Shown: positions 1 through 7,054, counted from the stretch's first letter. The stretch is 8,205 nucleotides of DNA from an uncultured Vogesella sp. (GCA_946479405.1 CAMLGD010000149.1:1-8205), one strand, 5' to 3'. Made by a program: numbers and translations. The notes: generated by a model not told the origin, from the letters alone.

Positions 1-580
1 CTTCGGCATGAATCACCTTGGCCCGCCGCTCGCGCTCGGCCTCGGCCTGGCGGGCAATGGCGCGGACCATGGATTCCGTCAGGTCCACCTGCTTGATTTC
101 AACATTTGAGACCTTGATACCCCAGGAATCGGTTTGCGCATCCAGTGCCTGTTGAATATCCGTGTTCAGCTTTTCACGCTCGGCCAGCATGTCGTCGAGC
201 AGATGCTTGCCCAGCACCGAGCGCAGCATGGTTTGTGCCAGCTGGCTGGTGGCATTCAGGTAGTCCACCACCTGGATGATGGCCTTTTCCGGGTCGGTAA
301 CCCGCAGATAGACCACCGCGCTGACTTTCACTGACACGTTGTCGCGGGAAATCACGTCCTGCGTCGGCACCTCCAGCACCACGGTACGCAGATCGACTCG
401 AATGGATTTCTGAATCGCGGGAATGATGATGACCAGCCCGGGCCCTTTTACCTTCCAGAAACGCCCCAGGGTAAACACCACACCACGTTCATATTCACGA
501 AAAATGCGGATCGAGGCGCCGAATAGCCAGATCAAGATCAGCACAAGGGAAACAGGGGGCATCCAGCCGAGATCGATCAT
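1..580 (-). CDS. Slipin/stomatin-like SPFH-domain membrane protein (C-terminus beyond window edge)
   Basis: Reading leftward, the frame is open to the window edge and gives about 193 residues. One N-terminal hydrophobic segment ([13 protein letters not shown]) is followed by a classic SPFH/prohibitin-homology domain: [14 protein letters not shown], then [29 protein letters not shown], the [12 protein letters not shown] stretch, and the start of a charged helical region ([17 protein letters not shown]). Slipins are single-pass membrane scaffolds that oligomerize in lipid microdomains and often sit beside nfeD. No nfeD-like gene lies upstream here, so any partner would be beyond the left edge. 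Two ATGs are adjacent (583 and 580). The AGGAG at 587-591 is 3 nt from the first and 6 nt from the second, so I prefer 580. It is closer to the slipin type than to E. coli QmcA by recalled sequence. Nothing ties it to the aromatic-acid operon, and 271 nt plus a hairpin separate them. Confidence 0.9.
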   Translation of the reverse strand, partial: MIDLGWMPPVSLVLILIWLFGASIRIFREYERGVVFTLGRFWKVKGPGLVIIIPAIQKSIRVDLRTVVLEVPTQDVISRDNVSVKVSAVVYLRVTDPEKAIIQVVDYLNATSQLAQTMLRSVLGKHLLDDMLAEREKLNTDIQQALDAQTDSWGIKVSNVEIKQVDLTESMVRAIARQAEAERERRAKVIHAE

Positions 581-785
581 CATTATCTCCTGGCGTTAAA
601 AACCATTCCCCCTGCCTGCAGTGCCATATGTATGCCTGAACCGCCACCGGCGAATACTGATTCCCCGGGGTAATCCGGCGCTAATTGAACAACCCACGCG
701 CCAACTGCTGCTTAACTATAGTTTCTTTTCCGACAAGGGCTTATGTGGCCGGCCGGCGCCGGATGCCATGTTGCCTGCCTGGCAT

Positions 786-818
786 GCACCACGGCCGCCC
801 GGGTGGGCGGCCGTGTGC
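786..818 (-). terminator. Strong GC hairpin after the operon's last gene (possible terminator)
   Basis: An 11-bp perfect stem, CACGGCCGCCC / GGGCGGCCGTG (790-800 and 805-815), has a 4-nt loop GGGT. It extends by three more pairs (GCA/TGC, 786-788 with 816-818) after one bulged C. It lies about 35 nt past the stop of the MFS transporter gene in the direction of transcription. No U-run follows on the minus strand, so it is not a textbook intrinsic terminator. It could terminate weakly, protect the 3' end of the operon mRNA, or act with Rho. The 584-851 gap holds nothing else I can support. Confidence 0.5.
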
Positions 819-851
819 TGGGCGCTTGCGGCCAACTAGCCCGGCCTTGTG

Positions 852-2198
852 TCAGGAAACGGCCGACTGGCTGGCCTGGGCCGCATGCTGTTCGGTCCGG
901 CGCTTCACCCGCCCCAGCTGGCTGATGGCCGCCGCGGCGATCAGCGCCGGTACTGCCAGCAGGCTCAGGATCACCCCCATGTCCAGCTGCATCGCCATCA
1001 GCCAGCCGCCGGACAGCGAACCCAGCACCGAACCGCAACGGCCCACCGCGTTGGCGTAGCTCACGCCGGTGGCGCGGTTGCTGGTGGGGTAGAACGCCGC
1101 CGCCAGCGCATTGGCGCCCACTTGCGAGCCGCTCACGCAGAAGCCCACGCCGAACACCGCCAGCACCAGCAGCCACAGCTGGCCGCCGCTGATGCCGCAC
1201 AGCGACACGAACAGCGCGCCGATGACATAGGTGATGGCCAGGGTGCGGCTGGAACCGAAGCGGTCCATCAGCCGGCCCAGCAGGATGGCGCCGATGGTGC
1301 CGCCGATCTGGAAGGTGGCGGTAATCCACGAGGCGCGGCTGAGGCTGGCGCCGGTGTTGTGCAGTAGCGTCGGCAGCCAGCTGGAGATCAGGTAGATGAT
1401 CAGCAGGCTCATGAAGAAACTGACCCACAGCAGCACGGTGCCGACGGCAAACGGCGGGCGGAACAGCTCGCGCACCGGTGCCTGTTCGCTGGCTTCATGC
1501 GCAGTGAGCTGTGGCTGCTCGCCCTGCTGTGACGCCAGCTGTGCCACCACGGCGTCGATGTCGGCTTGCGGGCGGCGCTTCAGCACCATGAAACGCAACG
1601 ATTCAGGCAGGCTGCGCAGCAGAACCGGCACCAGCAGCAGCGGCAGCACGCCGCCGAGGAACAGCACGCCGCGCCAGCCGAAGCTGGTCAGGATCTGCGC
1701 CGACAGCAGGCCGCCCAGTGCCGAGCCGATGGTGAAGCCGCAGAACATCAGCGTTACCAGGCTGGAGCGGCGGGTGTCCGGGCAATATTCCGACGTCAGC
1801 GTGATGGCATTGGGCATGGCGCCGCCCAGGCCAAGACCGGTCAGAAAGCGCAGCGCGATCAGCCAGGTCAGGTCGGGGGCGGCGGTGGAGGCGAGACTGG
1901 CCAGGCCGAAGAAGGCGACCGACAGCACCAGGATGGTCTTGCGGCCGAAGCGGTCGGCCAGCGGGCCGAACAGCAGCGCCCCAGCCATCAGGCCGAACAG
2001 GCCGGCGCCGAACAGCGGTGCCAGCGCCGCCGCGGTGAGGTGCCATTCCTCGCGGATGGCGGGAGCGATGAAGCCGATGGCGGCGGTGTCGAAGCCGTCG
2101 ACCGCCACCACCAGAAAGCAGAGCCAGAGAATGCCGCGTTGCAGCCGTGAAAACGGCAGGGCATCGATGAAGTGCTGGACGTCCAGAGAGGCGCGCAT
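852..2198 (-). CDS. MFS aromatic acid:H+ symporter, probable 3-hydroxybenzoate transporter
   Basis: The 448-residue protein has the usual length and hydrophobic pattern of a 12-helix MFS permease. It carries the marks of the aromatic acid:H+ symporter family (PcaK, BenK, MhbT, GenK): the TM1 motif DGFD at residues 34-37, the loop 2-3 motif GPLADRFGRK at 78-87, RFLTGLGLGGAMPN at 117-130 in TM4, SLPESLRF at 196-203 before the cytoplasmic central loop, and the second-half loop 8-9 motif GRLMDRFG at 308-315. AGGAG at 2206-2210 is 7 nt from the ATG and supports this start. It is the last gene of the run and begins 84 nt after the fumarylpyruvate hydrolase stop. Its place next to a 3-hydroxybenzoate monooxygenase suggests 3-hydroxybenzoate or gentisate as substrate. 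The family assignment is firm, the substrate is inferred. The Klebsiella counterpart would be mhbT. Confidence 0.93.
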   Translation of the reverse strand: MRASLDVQHFIDALPFSRLQRGILWLCFLVVAVDGFDTAAIGFIAPAIREEWHLTAAALAPLFGAGLFGLMAGALLFGPLADRFGRKTILVLSVAFFGLASLASTAAPDLTWLIALRFLTGLGLGGAMPNAITLTSEYCPDTRRSSLVTLMFCGFTIGSALGGLLSAQILTSFGWRGVLFLGGVLPLLLVPVLLRSLPESLRFMVLKRRPQADIDAVVAQLASQQGEQPQLTAHEASEQAPVRELFRPPFAVGTVLLWVSFFMSLLIIYLISSWLPTLLHNTGASLSRASWITATFQIGGTIGAILLGRLMDRFGSSRTLAITYVIGALFVSLCGISGGQLWLLVLAVFGVGFCVSGSQVGANALAAAFYPTSNRATGVSYANAVGRCGSVLGSLSGGWLMAMQLDMGVILSLLAVPALIAAAAISQLGRVKRRTEQHAAQASQSAVS

Positions 2199-2223
2199 GG
2201 GTTATCTCCTGAGTAGTGTGTGG

Positions 2224-2244
2224 GCGGCGCGTCGTGCACGCCGC
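2224..2244 (-). other. GC hairpin in the hydrolase-transporter gap
   Basis: GCGGCG (2224-2229) and CGCCGC (2239-2244) form a 6-bp stem around a 9-nt loop inside the longest internal gap of the operon (84 nt). No U-run follows on the minus strand. It may lower read-through into the transporter gene, stabilize the upstream mRNA, or do nothing. In GC-rich DNA a stem of this size can arise by chance. Confidence 0.3.
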
Positions 2245-2282
2245 TTCCGTTTTTGTTGTCGTGCGAATGCGGGATTAAGGAA

Positions 2283-2987
2283 TCAGGCCACCTTGACCGT
2301 GATCGGGGCCAGGCCGTCGACGCGGGCCACCATGGTCTGGCCGCGCTCGACTGCGCCCACGCCTTCCGGCGTGCCGGTGAAGATCAGGTCGCCCGGCTGC
2401 AGTTCGAACAGGGTGGAGAGGTTGGCGATGGTCTCGCTCACCGACCAGATCAGGTGGGTCAGGTCGCTCTTCTGGCGGGTTTCGCCGTCCACGGTCAGCA
2501 CGATCTCGCCGGCAGTGATCTCGCCGACGCTATCGCGCGCGCTGAGGACGCCGATCGGGGCGGAGTAGTCGAAGGCCTTGCCGATTTCCCACGGGCGGCC
2601 CATCTCGCGCATCTTCATCTGCAGGTCGCGGCGGGTCATGTCGAGGCCGACGGCGTAGCCGAAGATATGGCTGGCGGCGTCTTCCACGGCGATGTCCTTG
2701 CCGCCCTTGCCGATCGCCACCACCAGCTCGATCTCGTAGTGGTAGTTGCTGGTCTGGGTCGGGTAGGGGATGGTCACGGTTTCACCGGCGGCCACCGGCA
2801 CGACCGATTCCGGATCGTTCGGCTTGCAGAAGAAGAACGGCGGTTCGCGGTCCGGGTCGAAGCCCATTTCGCGGGCGTGGGCGGCGTAGTTGCGGCCGAC
2901 GCAGTAGACGCGGCGCACCGGGAACAGCTCGGACGAACCGTCGACGGGCAGGCCGACGGTGGCAACGGGGGTGAACAGGTAACTCAT
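2283..2987 (-). CDS. nagK: Fumarylpyruvate hydrolase (FAH family)
   Basis: This gene encodes 234 residues of the compact fumarylacetoacetate-hydrolase fold, the usual size for NagK-type enzymes. It hydrolyses fumarylpyruvate to fumarate and pyruvate, the last step of the gentisate route. Visible signatures are [12 protein letters not shown] (27-38), [13 protein letters not shown] (51-63), the acidic metal-binding motif YHYEIELVV with E85 and E87 (82-90), D116 in [14 protein letters not shown] (110-123), and the late FTGTPEGVG motif. E-x-E plus D is the expected divalent-metal set. A purine-rich GGAAGAG lies 6 nt before the ATG. The gene starts 39 nt after the isomerase stop, so the two are very likely co-transcribed. 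The FAH family includes many catechol-pathway hydrolases. The choice of fumarylpyruvate rests on the gentisate genes around it and on recalled likeness to NagK (mhbH in Klebsiella naming). Confidence 0.92.
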   Translation of the reverse strand: MSYLFTPVATVGLPVDGSSELFPVRRVYCVGRNYAAHAREMGFDPDREPPFFFCKPNDPESVVPVAAGETVTIPYPTQTSNYHYEIELVVAIGKGGKDIAVEDAASHIFGYAVGLDMTRRDLQMKMREMGRPWEIGKAFDYSAPIGVLSARDSVGEITAGEIVLTVDGETRQKSDLTHLIWSVSETIANLSTLFELQPGDLIFTGTPEGVGAVERGQTMVARVDGLAPITVKVA

Positions 2988-3026
2988 GGTGGTCTCTTCC
3001 TGGTTTGATGTGGGTCAGGGTCGGGT

Positions 3027-3683
3027 TCAAACGGTGGCCGGCTGCGGCGCGTCGGGCTGCCGTGCCGGCTCGGCGCGGCGGAACGCGTCGAGCTCGGCGC
3101 AGGCACGGTCCACGGCGACGATGTTCGGGTAGGGCGACAGGTCCACGCCGAAACGGCGCGCGCTTTCCACCTGCGGCACCAGGTACACGTCGGCCAGCGT
3201 CGGCGTGTTGCCAAAGCAGAAATCGCCCCGCGTTGGGTCGGCCGCGAGCAGCGCTTCCAGCGCGCCGAAACCGGCCTCGATCCAGGTGGCGCACCACGCC
3301 AGCACGGCGGCTTCGTCACAGCCGAGCGTCTTGCGCAGGTACTCCAGCACGCGGCGGTTGTTGAGCGGGTGGATGTCGCAGCCCACCAGCGCCGCCAGCG
3401 CACGGACGCGGGCCCGGCCGTCCGGGTCTGCCGGCAGCAACGGCGGGGCCGGGTAACGCTCTTCCAGCCACTCGATGATGGCGGGCGACTGGATCAGCGT
3501 GCGCTCGCCGTCGACCAGCGCCGGCACCAGCCCTTGCGGGTTGAGCGCCTTGAAGGTGGCGCCGAGGTGCTCCTCGCTGCGCAGGTCGACCGGCAGGTAC
3601 TGGTAGTCCAGCCCCTTCAGGTTCAGCGCGATGCGCAGGCGGTGCGAGGTGCCACTGCGGAAGAAGTTGTAGAGCTTGAGCAT
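3027..3683 (-). CDS. nagL: Maleylpyruvate isomerase, GSH-dependent (zeta-class GST-like)
   Basis: The 218-residue protein is a zeta-like glutathione transferase that isomerizes maleylpyruvate to fumarylpyruvate with glutathione as cofactor. The N-terminal thioredoxin-fold domain begins LKLYNFFRSGTSHRLRIAL, with the SGTSHR active-site loop at 10-15. KALNPQGLVPAL (46-56) and the glutathione-contact pair Q65-S66 in IQSPAIIEWLEE follow. The helical C-terminal domain has GCDIHPLNNRR (101-111) and PTLADVYLVPQ (161-171). These match NagL of naphthalene degraders as I recall it. The frame stays open upstream to 3896, but that part is antisense shadow. The real start is the ATG at 3683, which gives the full family N-terminus. 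GAGGG overlaps the TGA of the preceding monooxygenase gene, only 10 nt away, which suggests translational coupling. Maleylacetoacetate isomerase (maiA) is the close alternative, but gentisate dioxygenase next door favours maleylpyruvate. Confidence 0.93.
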   Translation of the reverse strand: MLKLYNFFRSGTSHRLRIALNLKGLDYQYLPVDLRSEEHLGATFKALNPQGLVPALVDGERTLIQSPAIIEWLEERYPAPPLLPADPDGRARVRALAALVGCDIHPLNNRRVLEYLRKTLGCDEAAVLAWCATWIEAGFGALEALLAADPTRGDFCFGNTPTLADVYLVPQVESARRFGVDLSPYPNIVAVDRACAELDAFRRAEPARQPDAPQPATV

Positions 3684-3693
3684 GGCGGCGCCC

Positions 3694-4887
3694 TCAGTCG
3701 CGGGCCAGGCAGTTGTCGGCGTTCCAGCCGTACAACCATGCCATGGCGTCGTAGAAACGTTCGGCGCTGCGGCCTTGCCACAGCTCGTTGCGCACCAGGC
3801 GCTCCACGCCCCTGGCGTGGAAGATGCGGCCCATTTCGCGGGCGGACAGCACGATGCGGGCGGTGCGGGCCACGCGGGAGCGCTGGTACAGTGCAAACGC
3901 CCGGCTGAAATCGTTGTCGCATGCGCGCAGCGCCTCGCCCAGCGTCACCGCGTCTTCCAGTGCCATGCAGGCGCCCTGGGCCAGGTATTGCAGCGTGGGG
4001 TGGGCGGCATCGCCCAGCAGGGTGACGCGGCCGAACGACCAGGTATCGATCGGTTCGCGGTCGGCGGTAGCCCAGCGCTTCCAGCTCTTGGGCAGTTCGA
4101 TCAGCTGGCGTGCCTTGGGACAGATGCCCTGGAAATAGCTCTGCACTTCTTCCGGGCTGCCTTCGGTCACGCCCCATTGCTCCTGCTGGCGGCTGTGGAA
4201 GGTCACCACCACGTTGTACTGTTCACCGCCGCGCAGCGGGTAGTGCACCAGGTGGCAGTTGGGGCCTACCCAGATGCTGGCCGCATTCCACTGCAGGTTT
4301 GCCGGGAAGTCCTTCTTGTCGATCACCGCGCGGTACACCACGTGGCCGGACACACGCGGCGGGTCATTGACGAACTGCTGGCGCACCACCGACTTCACGC
4401 CGTCGGCGCCGATCAGCGCGCTGCCGCGATACGCCTTGCCGTGCTGGTCGTAGACGGTAACGCCGTCGGCATCCTGTTCCACGCGCTCGACATGGGTGCC
4501 GGTGAGAAACTCGACGCGGCCGGTTTCCTGCGCGCCTTCCAGCAGCGACAGGTGCACGTCCACGCGGTGGATCACCGCATACGGGTTGCCGAAGCGCTGG
4601 CGGAATGCCTCGCCGGTGGGGATGCGGCCAACCAGGCTTTCGTCCAGCGCGTCGTGCATCACCATTTCGTCGGTGTAGACGGCGCGGCTGCGGGCCTTGT
4701 CGCCCACGCCCAGTGCGTCAAAGGCGTGGAAGGCATTGGGGCCGAGCTGGATGCCGGCGCCGATTTCGCCGATCTGCGGTGCCTGTTCCAGCACCTGTAC
4801 GGCAAAGCCCTGGCGTACCAGTGCCAGTGCCGCAGCCAGGCCGCCGATGCCGCCACCGGCAACAATCACGGGAAGGGTGGTTTTCAT
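3694..4887 (-). CDS. mhbM: 3-hydroxybenzoate 6-monooxygenase (FAD, NAD(P)H)
   Basis: This 397-residue group A flavoprotein hydroxylase converts 3-hydroxybenzoate, O2 and NAD(P)H to gentisate. In order, it shows the FAD dinucleotide-binding motif VAGGGIGGLAAAL (9-21) with ribose-binding E34, EIGAGIQLGPNA (41-52), the DG motif ALIGADGVKSVVR (157-169), and the GD motif RVTLLGDAAHP (287-297). H212 (CHLVHYPLRGG) and Q300 (PTLQYLAQG) sit where the catalytic His and Gln are reported in Rhodococcus 3-hydroxybenzoate 6-hydroxylase, by recalled numbering. Length and sequence match MhbM/XlnD/NagX type enzymes almost end to end. AAGGAG 6 nt before the ATG fixes the start. It lies 28 nt after the gentisate dioxygenase stop. 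Salicylate hydroxylase is the main alternative in this family, but it would give catechol, and no catechol genes are present. Confidence 0.95.
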   Translation of the reverse strand: MKTTLPVIVAGGGIGGLAAALALVRQGFAVQVLEQAPQIGEIGAGIQLGPNAFHAFDALGVGDKARSRAVYTDEMVMHDALDESLVGRIPTGEAFRQRFGNPYAVIHRVDVHLSLLEGAQETGRVEFLTGTHVERVEQDADGVTVYDQHGKAYRGSALIGADGVKSVVRQQFVNDPPRVSGHVVYRAVIDKKDFPANLQWNAASIWVGPNCHLVHYPLRGGEQYNVVVTFHSRQQEQWGVTEGSPEEVQSYFQGICPKARQLIELPKSWKRWATADREPIDTWSFGRVTLLGDAAHPTLQYLAQGACMALEDAVTLGEALRACDNDFSRAFALYQRSRVARTARIVLSAREMGRIFHARGVERLVRNELWQGRSAERFYDAMAWLYGWNADNCLARD

Positions 4888-4915
4888 GTCTGTCTCCTTG
4901 TGGTGTGTGCCGGTA

Positions 4916-5956
4916 TCAGCCGTGGCGGACTTCGTAGAGTCCCAGCTTCTTGTGCAGAGGGGCTTCGTCGGCGATGAAAATGAATGCAGGCGTGTCGCTG
5001 CTGCGGTTGCGCAGCGTGAGCGGGGTAAAGCCCGGCGCGCAGCAGGTGTCGGCCTCGGCCAGCGTGAAGTGCTTGCCGTCGATGCCGGCCTCGGCCGCGC
5101 CTTCGATCAGGTGCAGCACGGTGGCCGGTGAGCGTGCCGGCAGCTGCAGGGTTTCCCCCGGGCGCAGCATCAGCGCCGAGTAGCCGAGGATGTTCTGGCA
5201 GTCGCTGCCGGTTTCCGGGTTTACATACGCCACTTGTACCGCCTCACCGGCCGGCTGCTGTGCCGCCAGCGCTTGCAGGGCGGCGCGTACATCCGCCCAT
5301 GGGTATCGCAGCATCGGGTAGCGCGGGTTGGCGCGAGTGAATACCGGGGAGGGCACCACGCCACCGCGCAGGTAGGCGCGTTCGCTGCCCTGGCTGGTGA
5401 TGGCTTGCGGCTGGCCTTCTTCCACGTAGGAGGCCTCCATGTAGTACACCAGCGGTAGGTCCAGCACATCCAGCCACACCACCGGCGCGTCGCCATCATG
5501 GCCGTGTTCATGCCACAGCCCGGTCGGGGTCAGGATCAGGTCGCCGCGCTGCATCGGGCATTTTTCTCCATCCACCGTGGTGTAGGCGCCTTCGCCTTCC
5601 ACGATCATGCGCACCGCATTGGGGGTGTGGCGATGCGAGGGGGCAATCTCGCCCGGCAGCAGCAACTGCATGCCCAGGTAGATGGCGGCGCTGGCCTGCA
5701 TCTTGTCCAGGCCGTGGCCAGGGTTGGCCAGTACCAGTACGCGGCGTTCGGCCTTTTCAATCGGGGTCAGTTCGCCGGCCTGCAGCAGCAGCGGGCGCAG
5801 GGCTTCGTAATGCCAGCAGGTGGGCTGGGTGCGCGGACGCGGCTGACCCGGCGGTAGTACCGCGCGCAGGCTGGGCCACAGCGGCACCAGGTTCTGCTCG
5901 CCAAGGGCGGCGCGGTAATCGGCGGGCAGGTCGTCCAGTCGGGCAAGTTCCAACAT
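4916..5956 (-). CDS. gtdA: Gentisate 1,2-dioxygenase (Fe(II) bicupin)
   Basis: This enzyme cleaves gentisate with O2 between the carboxyl- and hydroxyl-bearing carbons to maleylpyruvate. The protein is 346 residues from the start chosen here, typical of the family. The N-terminal cupin has LLPGEIAPSHRHTPNAVRMIVEGEGAY and GDLILTPTGLWHEHGH. H108, H110 and H149 supply the 3-His Fe(II) site. The C-terminal cupin (ILGYSALMLRPGETLQ onward) keeps the fold but lacks an equivalent His set, as is usual for this family. Three in-frame ATGs lie close together (5968, 5962, 5956). A GGAG at 5963-5966 is 6 nt before the ATG at 5956, while the ATG at 5968 has no purine-rich site upstream, so I choose 5956. 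The longer form adds only four residues. It is the first gene of the operon, 28 nt before the monooxygenase. Other names are nagI and mhbD. Confidence 0.95.
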   Translation of the reverse strand: MLELARLDDLPADYRAALGEQNLVPLWPSLRAVLPPGQPRPRTQPTCWHYEALRPLLLQAGELTPIEKAERRVLVLANPGHGLDKMQASAAIYLGMQLLLPGEIAPSHRHTPNAVRMIVEGEGAYTTVDGEKCPMQRGDLILTPTGLWHEHGHDGDAPVVWLDVLDLPLVYYMEASYVEEGQPQAITSQGSERAYLRGGVVPSPVFTRANPRYPMLRYPWADVRAALQALAAQQPAGEAVQVAYVNPETGSDCQNILGYSALMLRPGETLQLPARSPATVLHLIEGAAEAGIDGKHFTLAEADTCCAPGFTPLTLRNRSSDTPAFIFIADEAPLHKKLGLYEVRHG

Positions 5957-5962
5957 TGTCAT

Positions 5963-5966
5963 CTCC
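5963..5966 (-). promoter_or_regulatory. RBS that decides the dioxygenase start
   Basis: GGAG on the minus strand is embedded in the run ATGGAGATGACAATG, 6 nt before the ATG at 5956. It overlaps the other two candidate ATGs, so those codons act more plausibly as leader sequence than as starts. Confidence 0.6.
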
Positions 5967-6049
5967 ATCTGTGCGGATCATCTGCCGGGATGTCATCTGG
6001 AAAGTCATGATCCAGCTCAAGGCAGATGGTTTGCTGTTGTGGTGATGGC

Positions 6050-6078
6050 AATGTAGGCAGCGGTCGACATTCGGTCTA
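6050..6078 (-). promoter_or_regulatory. Candidate promoter of the gentisate operon
   Basis: On the minus strand, TAGACC (6073-6078, 4 of 6 to the -35 consensus) and TACATT (6050-6055, 4 of 6 to the -10) are 17 nt apart. The weak elements suit an activator-dependent promoter. The predicted start near 6043 leaves a leader of about 86 nt before the dioxygenase ATG. It places the perfect dyad at 6101-6115 at about -65 and the imperfect dyad at 6068-6085 over the -35, the usual two-site layout of LysR-activated promoters. This is inference from spacing only. Confidence 0.5.
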
Positions 6079-6092
6079 TGCAATGCTATGAA
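6064..6092 (+). promoter_or_regulatory. Candidate promoter of the LysR regulator gene
   Basis: On the plus strand, TCGACA (6064-6069, 5 of 6 to TTGACA) and TATGAA (6087-6092, 4 of 6 to TATAAT) are 17 nt apart. TGC before the -10 forms an extended -10. The predicted start is near 6099. The dyad at 6101-6115 would then lie just downstream of the start, where a bound regulator would block its own gene. It overlaps the oppositely directed operon promoter almost completely. Confidence 0.5.
6068..6085. promoter_or_regulatory. Imperfect LysR half-site dyad (possible activation site)
   Basis: CATT (6068-6071) and AATG (6082-6085) form an inverted repeat around 10 nt that includes a T-N11-A pattern (T6070, A6082). 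It overlaps the -35 elements of both promoter candidates and lies about 32 bp, three helical turns, from the perfect dyad at 6101-6115. Short arms make it weaker evidence than that site. Confidence 0.35.
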
Positions 6093-6100
6093 TGCACTTC

Positions 6101-6115
6101 ATTCGAAAATCGAAT
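6101..6115. promoter_or_regulatory. LysR-type operator, perfect 15-bp dyad
   Basis: ATTCGA-AAA-TCGAAT has perfect 6-bp arms around AAA and fits the T-N11-A LysR box (T6102, A6114). It ends 12 nt before the regulator's ATG. The ATTC start resembles the ATTC half-sites known for NahR/NagR, the group this regulator belongs to. It is the best candidate recognition site for activating the minus-strand operon and repressing the regulator's own gene. Confidence 0.6.
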
Positions 6116-6127
6116 AGAGGTATCGGG

Positions 6128-7054
6128 ATGCAAACGCCGGATATACGCCTGCTGCAGGTATTCGACGAAATCTACAAGACGCGCAGCGTGACGCGGGCTG
6201 CGGCCAACCTTGGGCTGGGGCAGCCGGCGGTAAGCATTGCGCTGGCGAAGCTGCGCGAGCATTTTGCCGACCTGTTGTTTGTGCGCATCGGCAACGGCAT
6301 GGAGCCGACGCCGATGGCGCGCGAGCTGGAGCACGCGGTGCGGCAGGCGCTGGATTCGCTGCAGCTGGTGTTCGGCCATCGTATCGACTTCGATCCGGCC
6401 AACTCGGAGCGCACCTTCTGCATCAGCATGACCGACATCAGCCAGCTGGTGCTGCTGCCGCGGCTGTGGGCGCACCTGCGTCGCACCTCGCCCGGTGTGC
6501 ATATCGATATCGTGCCGTTGTCCGCCGACACGCCACGCATGCTGGAATCCGGCGAGGCAGACCTGGCGCTGGGTTTCATGCCGCAGCTGGAGGCCGGTTT
6601 CTACCAGCAGTCGCTGTTTCGCCAGCGCTATGTATGTGTGGCCAGCACTGACCACCCGCGCATACAGGATTGCCTGACACTGGCGCAGTACCAGGCCGAA
6701 GAGCATGCAGTGGTGACGTCGTCCGGGACCGGCCACCTGATCCTGGACCGCGAAATCGTGCGCCAGGGCATTACCCGTCAGGTGGCGCTGCGGGTGCCCA
6801 ACTACCTGGGCATCGCCTTCGTCATCGAGCAGACCGACATGCTGGTGACCATTCCGGAACGGCTGGCGCAGGTGCTGGAGGGGCGCGGCCGCTTCAAGGT
6901 GTTTCCGGTGCCGTTCGAGCTGCCGGACTATGCGGTGAAGCAGCACTGGCACGAGCGCTATCACCACGATCCGGGCAACCGCTGGTTGCGGCGGGTGATT
7001 TCGGAGTTGCTGTCGGCAACGGCGCAATCTGGTACGGCGCGGGGGCAGGGGTGA
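6128..7054 (+). CDS. LysR-family regulator, NagR/NahR/DntR-like
   Basis: The 308-residue protein has the standard LysR length and layout. A winged helix-turn-helix lies at about 5-64 (RSVTRAAANLGLGQPAVSIALAKLREHF at 19-46, LFVRIGNGMEPTPMA at 50-64), followed by a linker helix and the inducer-binding domain from SERTFCISMTDIS (93-105). GFMPQLEAGFYQQSLFRQRYVCV, SGTGH (199-203) and the C-terminal KQHWHERYHHDPGNRWLR are typical of NahR, NagR and DntR, which sense salicylate-like aromatic acids. I start it at 6128, where GAGG lies 7 nt upstream. The in-frame ATG at 6092 has no such site, adds 12 residues outside the family pattern, and would make the operator coding. It is divergent from the operon it very likely controls. 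3-Hydroxybenzoate or gentisate is the expected inducer, by inference. The Klebsiella counterpart would be mhbR. Confidence 0.93.
   Translation: MQTPDIRLLQVFDEIYKTRSVTRAAANLGLGQPAVSIALAKLREHFADLLFVRIGNGMEPTPMARELEHAVRQALDSLQLVFGHRIDFDPANSERTFCISMTDISQLVLLPRLWAHLRRTSPGVHIDIVPLSADTPRMLESGEADLALGFMPQLEAGFYQQSLFRQRYVCVASTDHPRIQDCLTLAQYQAEEHAVVTSSGTGHLILDREIVRQGITRQVALRVPNYLGIAFVIEQTDMLVTIPERLAQVLEGRGRFKVFPVPFELPDYAVKQHWHERYHHDPGNRWLRRVISELLSATAQSGTARGQG

Noticed and set aside
1396..2568. 390-residue open frame antisense across the transporter and into the hydrolase gene
   Set aside because: Ser/Arg/Pro-rich composition without motifs. It spans two convincing minus-strand genes and their gap.
2220..3008. 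262-residue open frame antisense to the fumarylpyruvate hydrolase
   Set aside because: Asp/His/Gly/Val-rich repeat-like composition, a mirror of the real gene's codon bias.
3684..3896. 71-residue upstream extension of the maleylpyruvate isomerase frame
   Set aside because: It overlaps the end of the monooxygenase gene, lacks GST features, and the family N-terminus begins exactly at the ATG at 3683.
3676..4977. 433-residue open frame antisense to the 3-hydroxybenzoate monooxygenase
   Set aside because: Low-complexity Ala/His/Val/Gly-rich product typical of antisense frames in GC-rich genes. The opposite strand encodes a complete, motif-rich flavoprotein.
6092..6127. Longer LysR start at 6092
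   Set aside because: No ribosome site, 12 extra residues outside the LysR pattern, and it would place the operator inside the coding region. GAGG 7 nt before 6128 is better.
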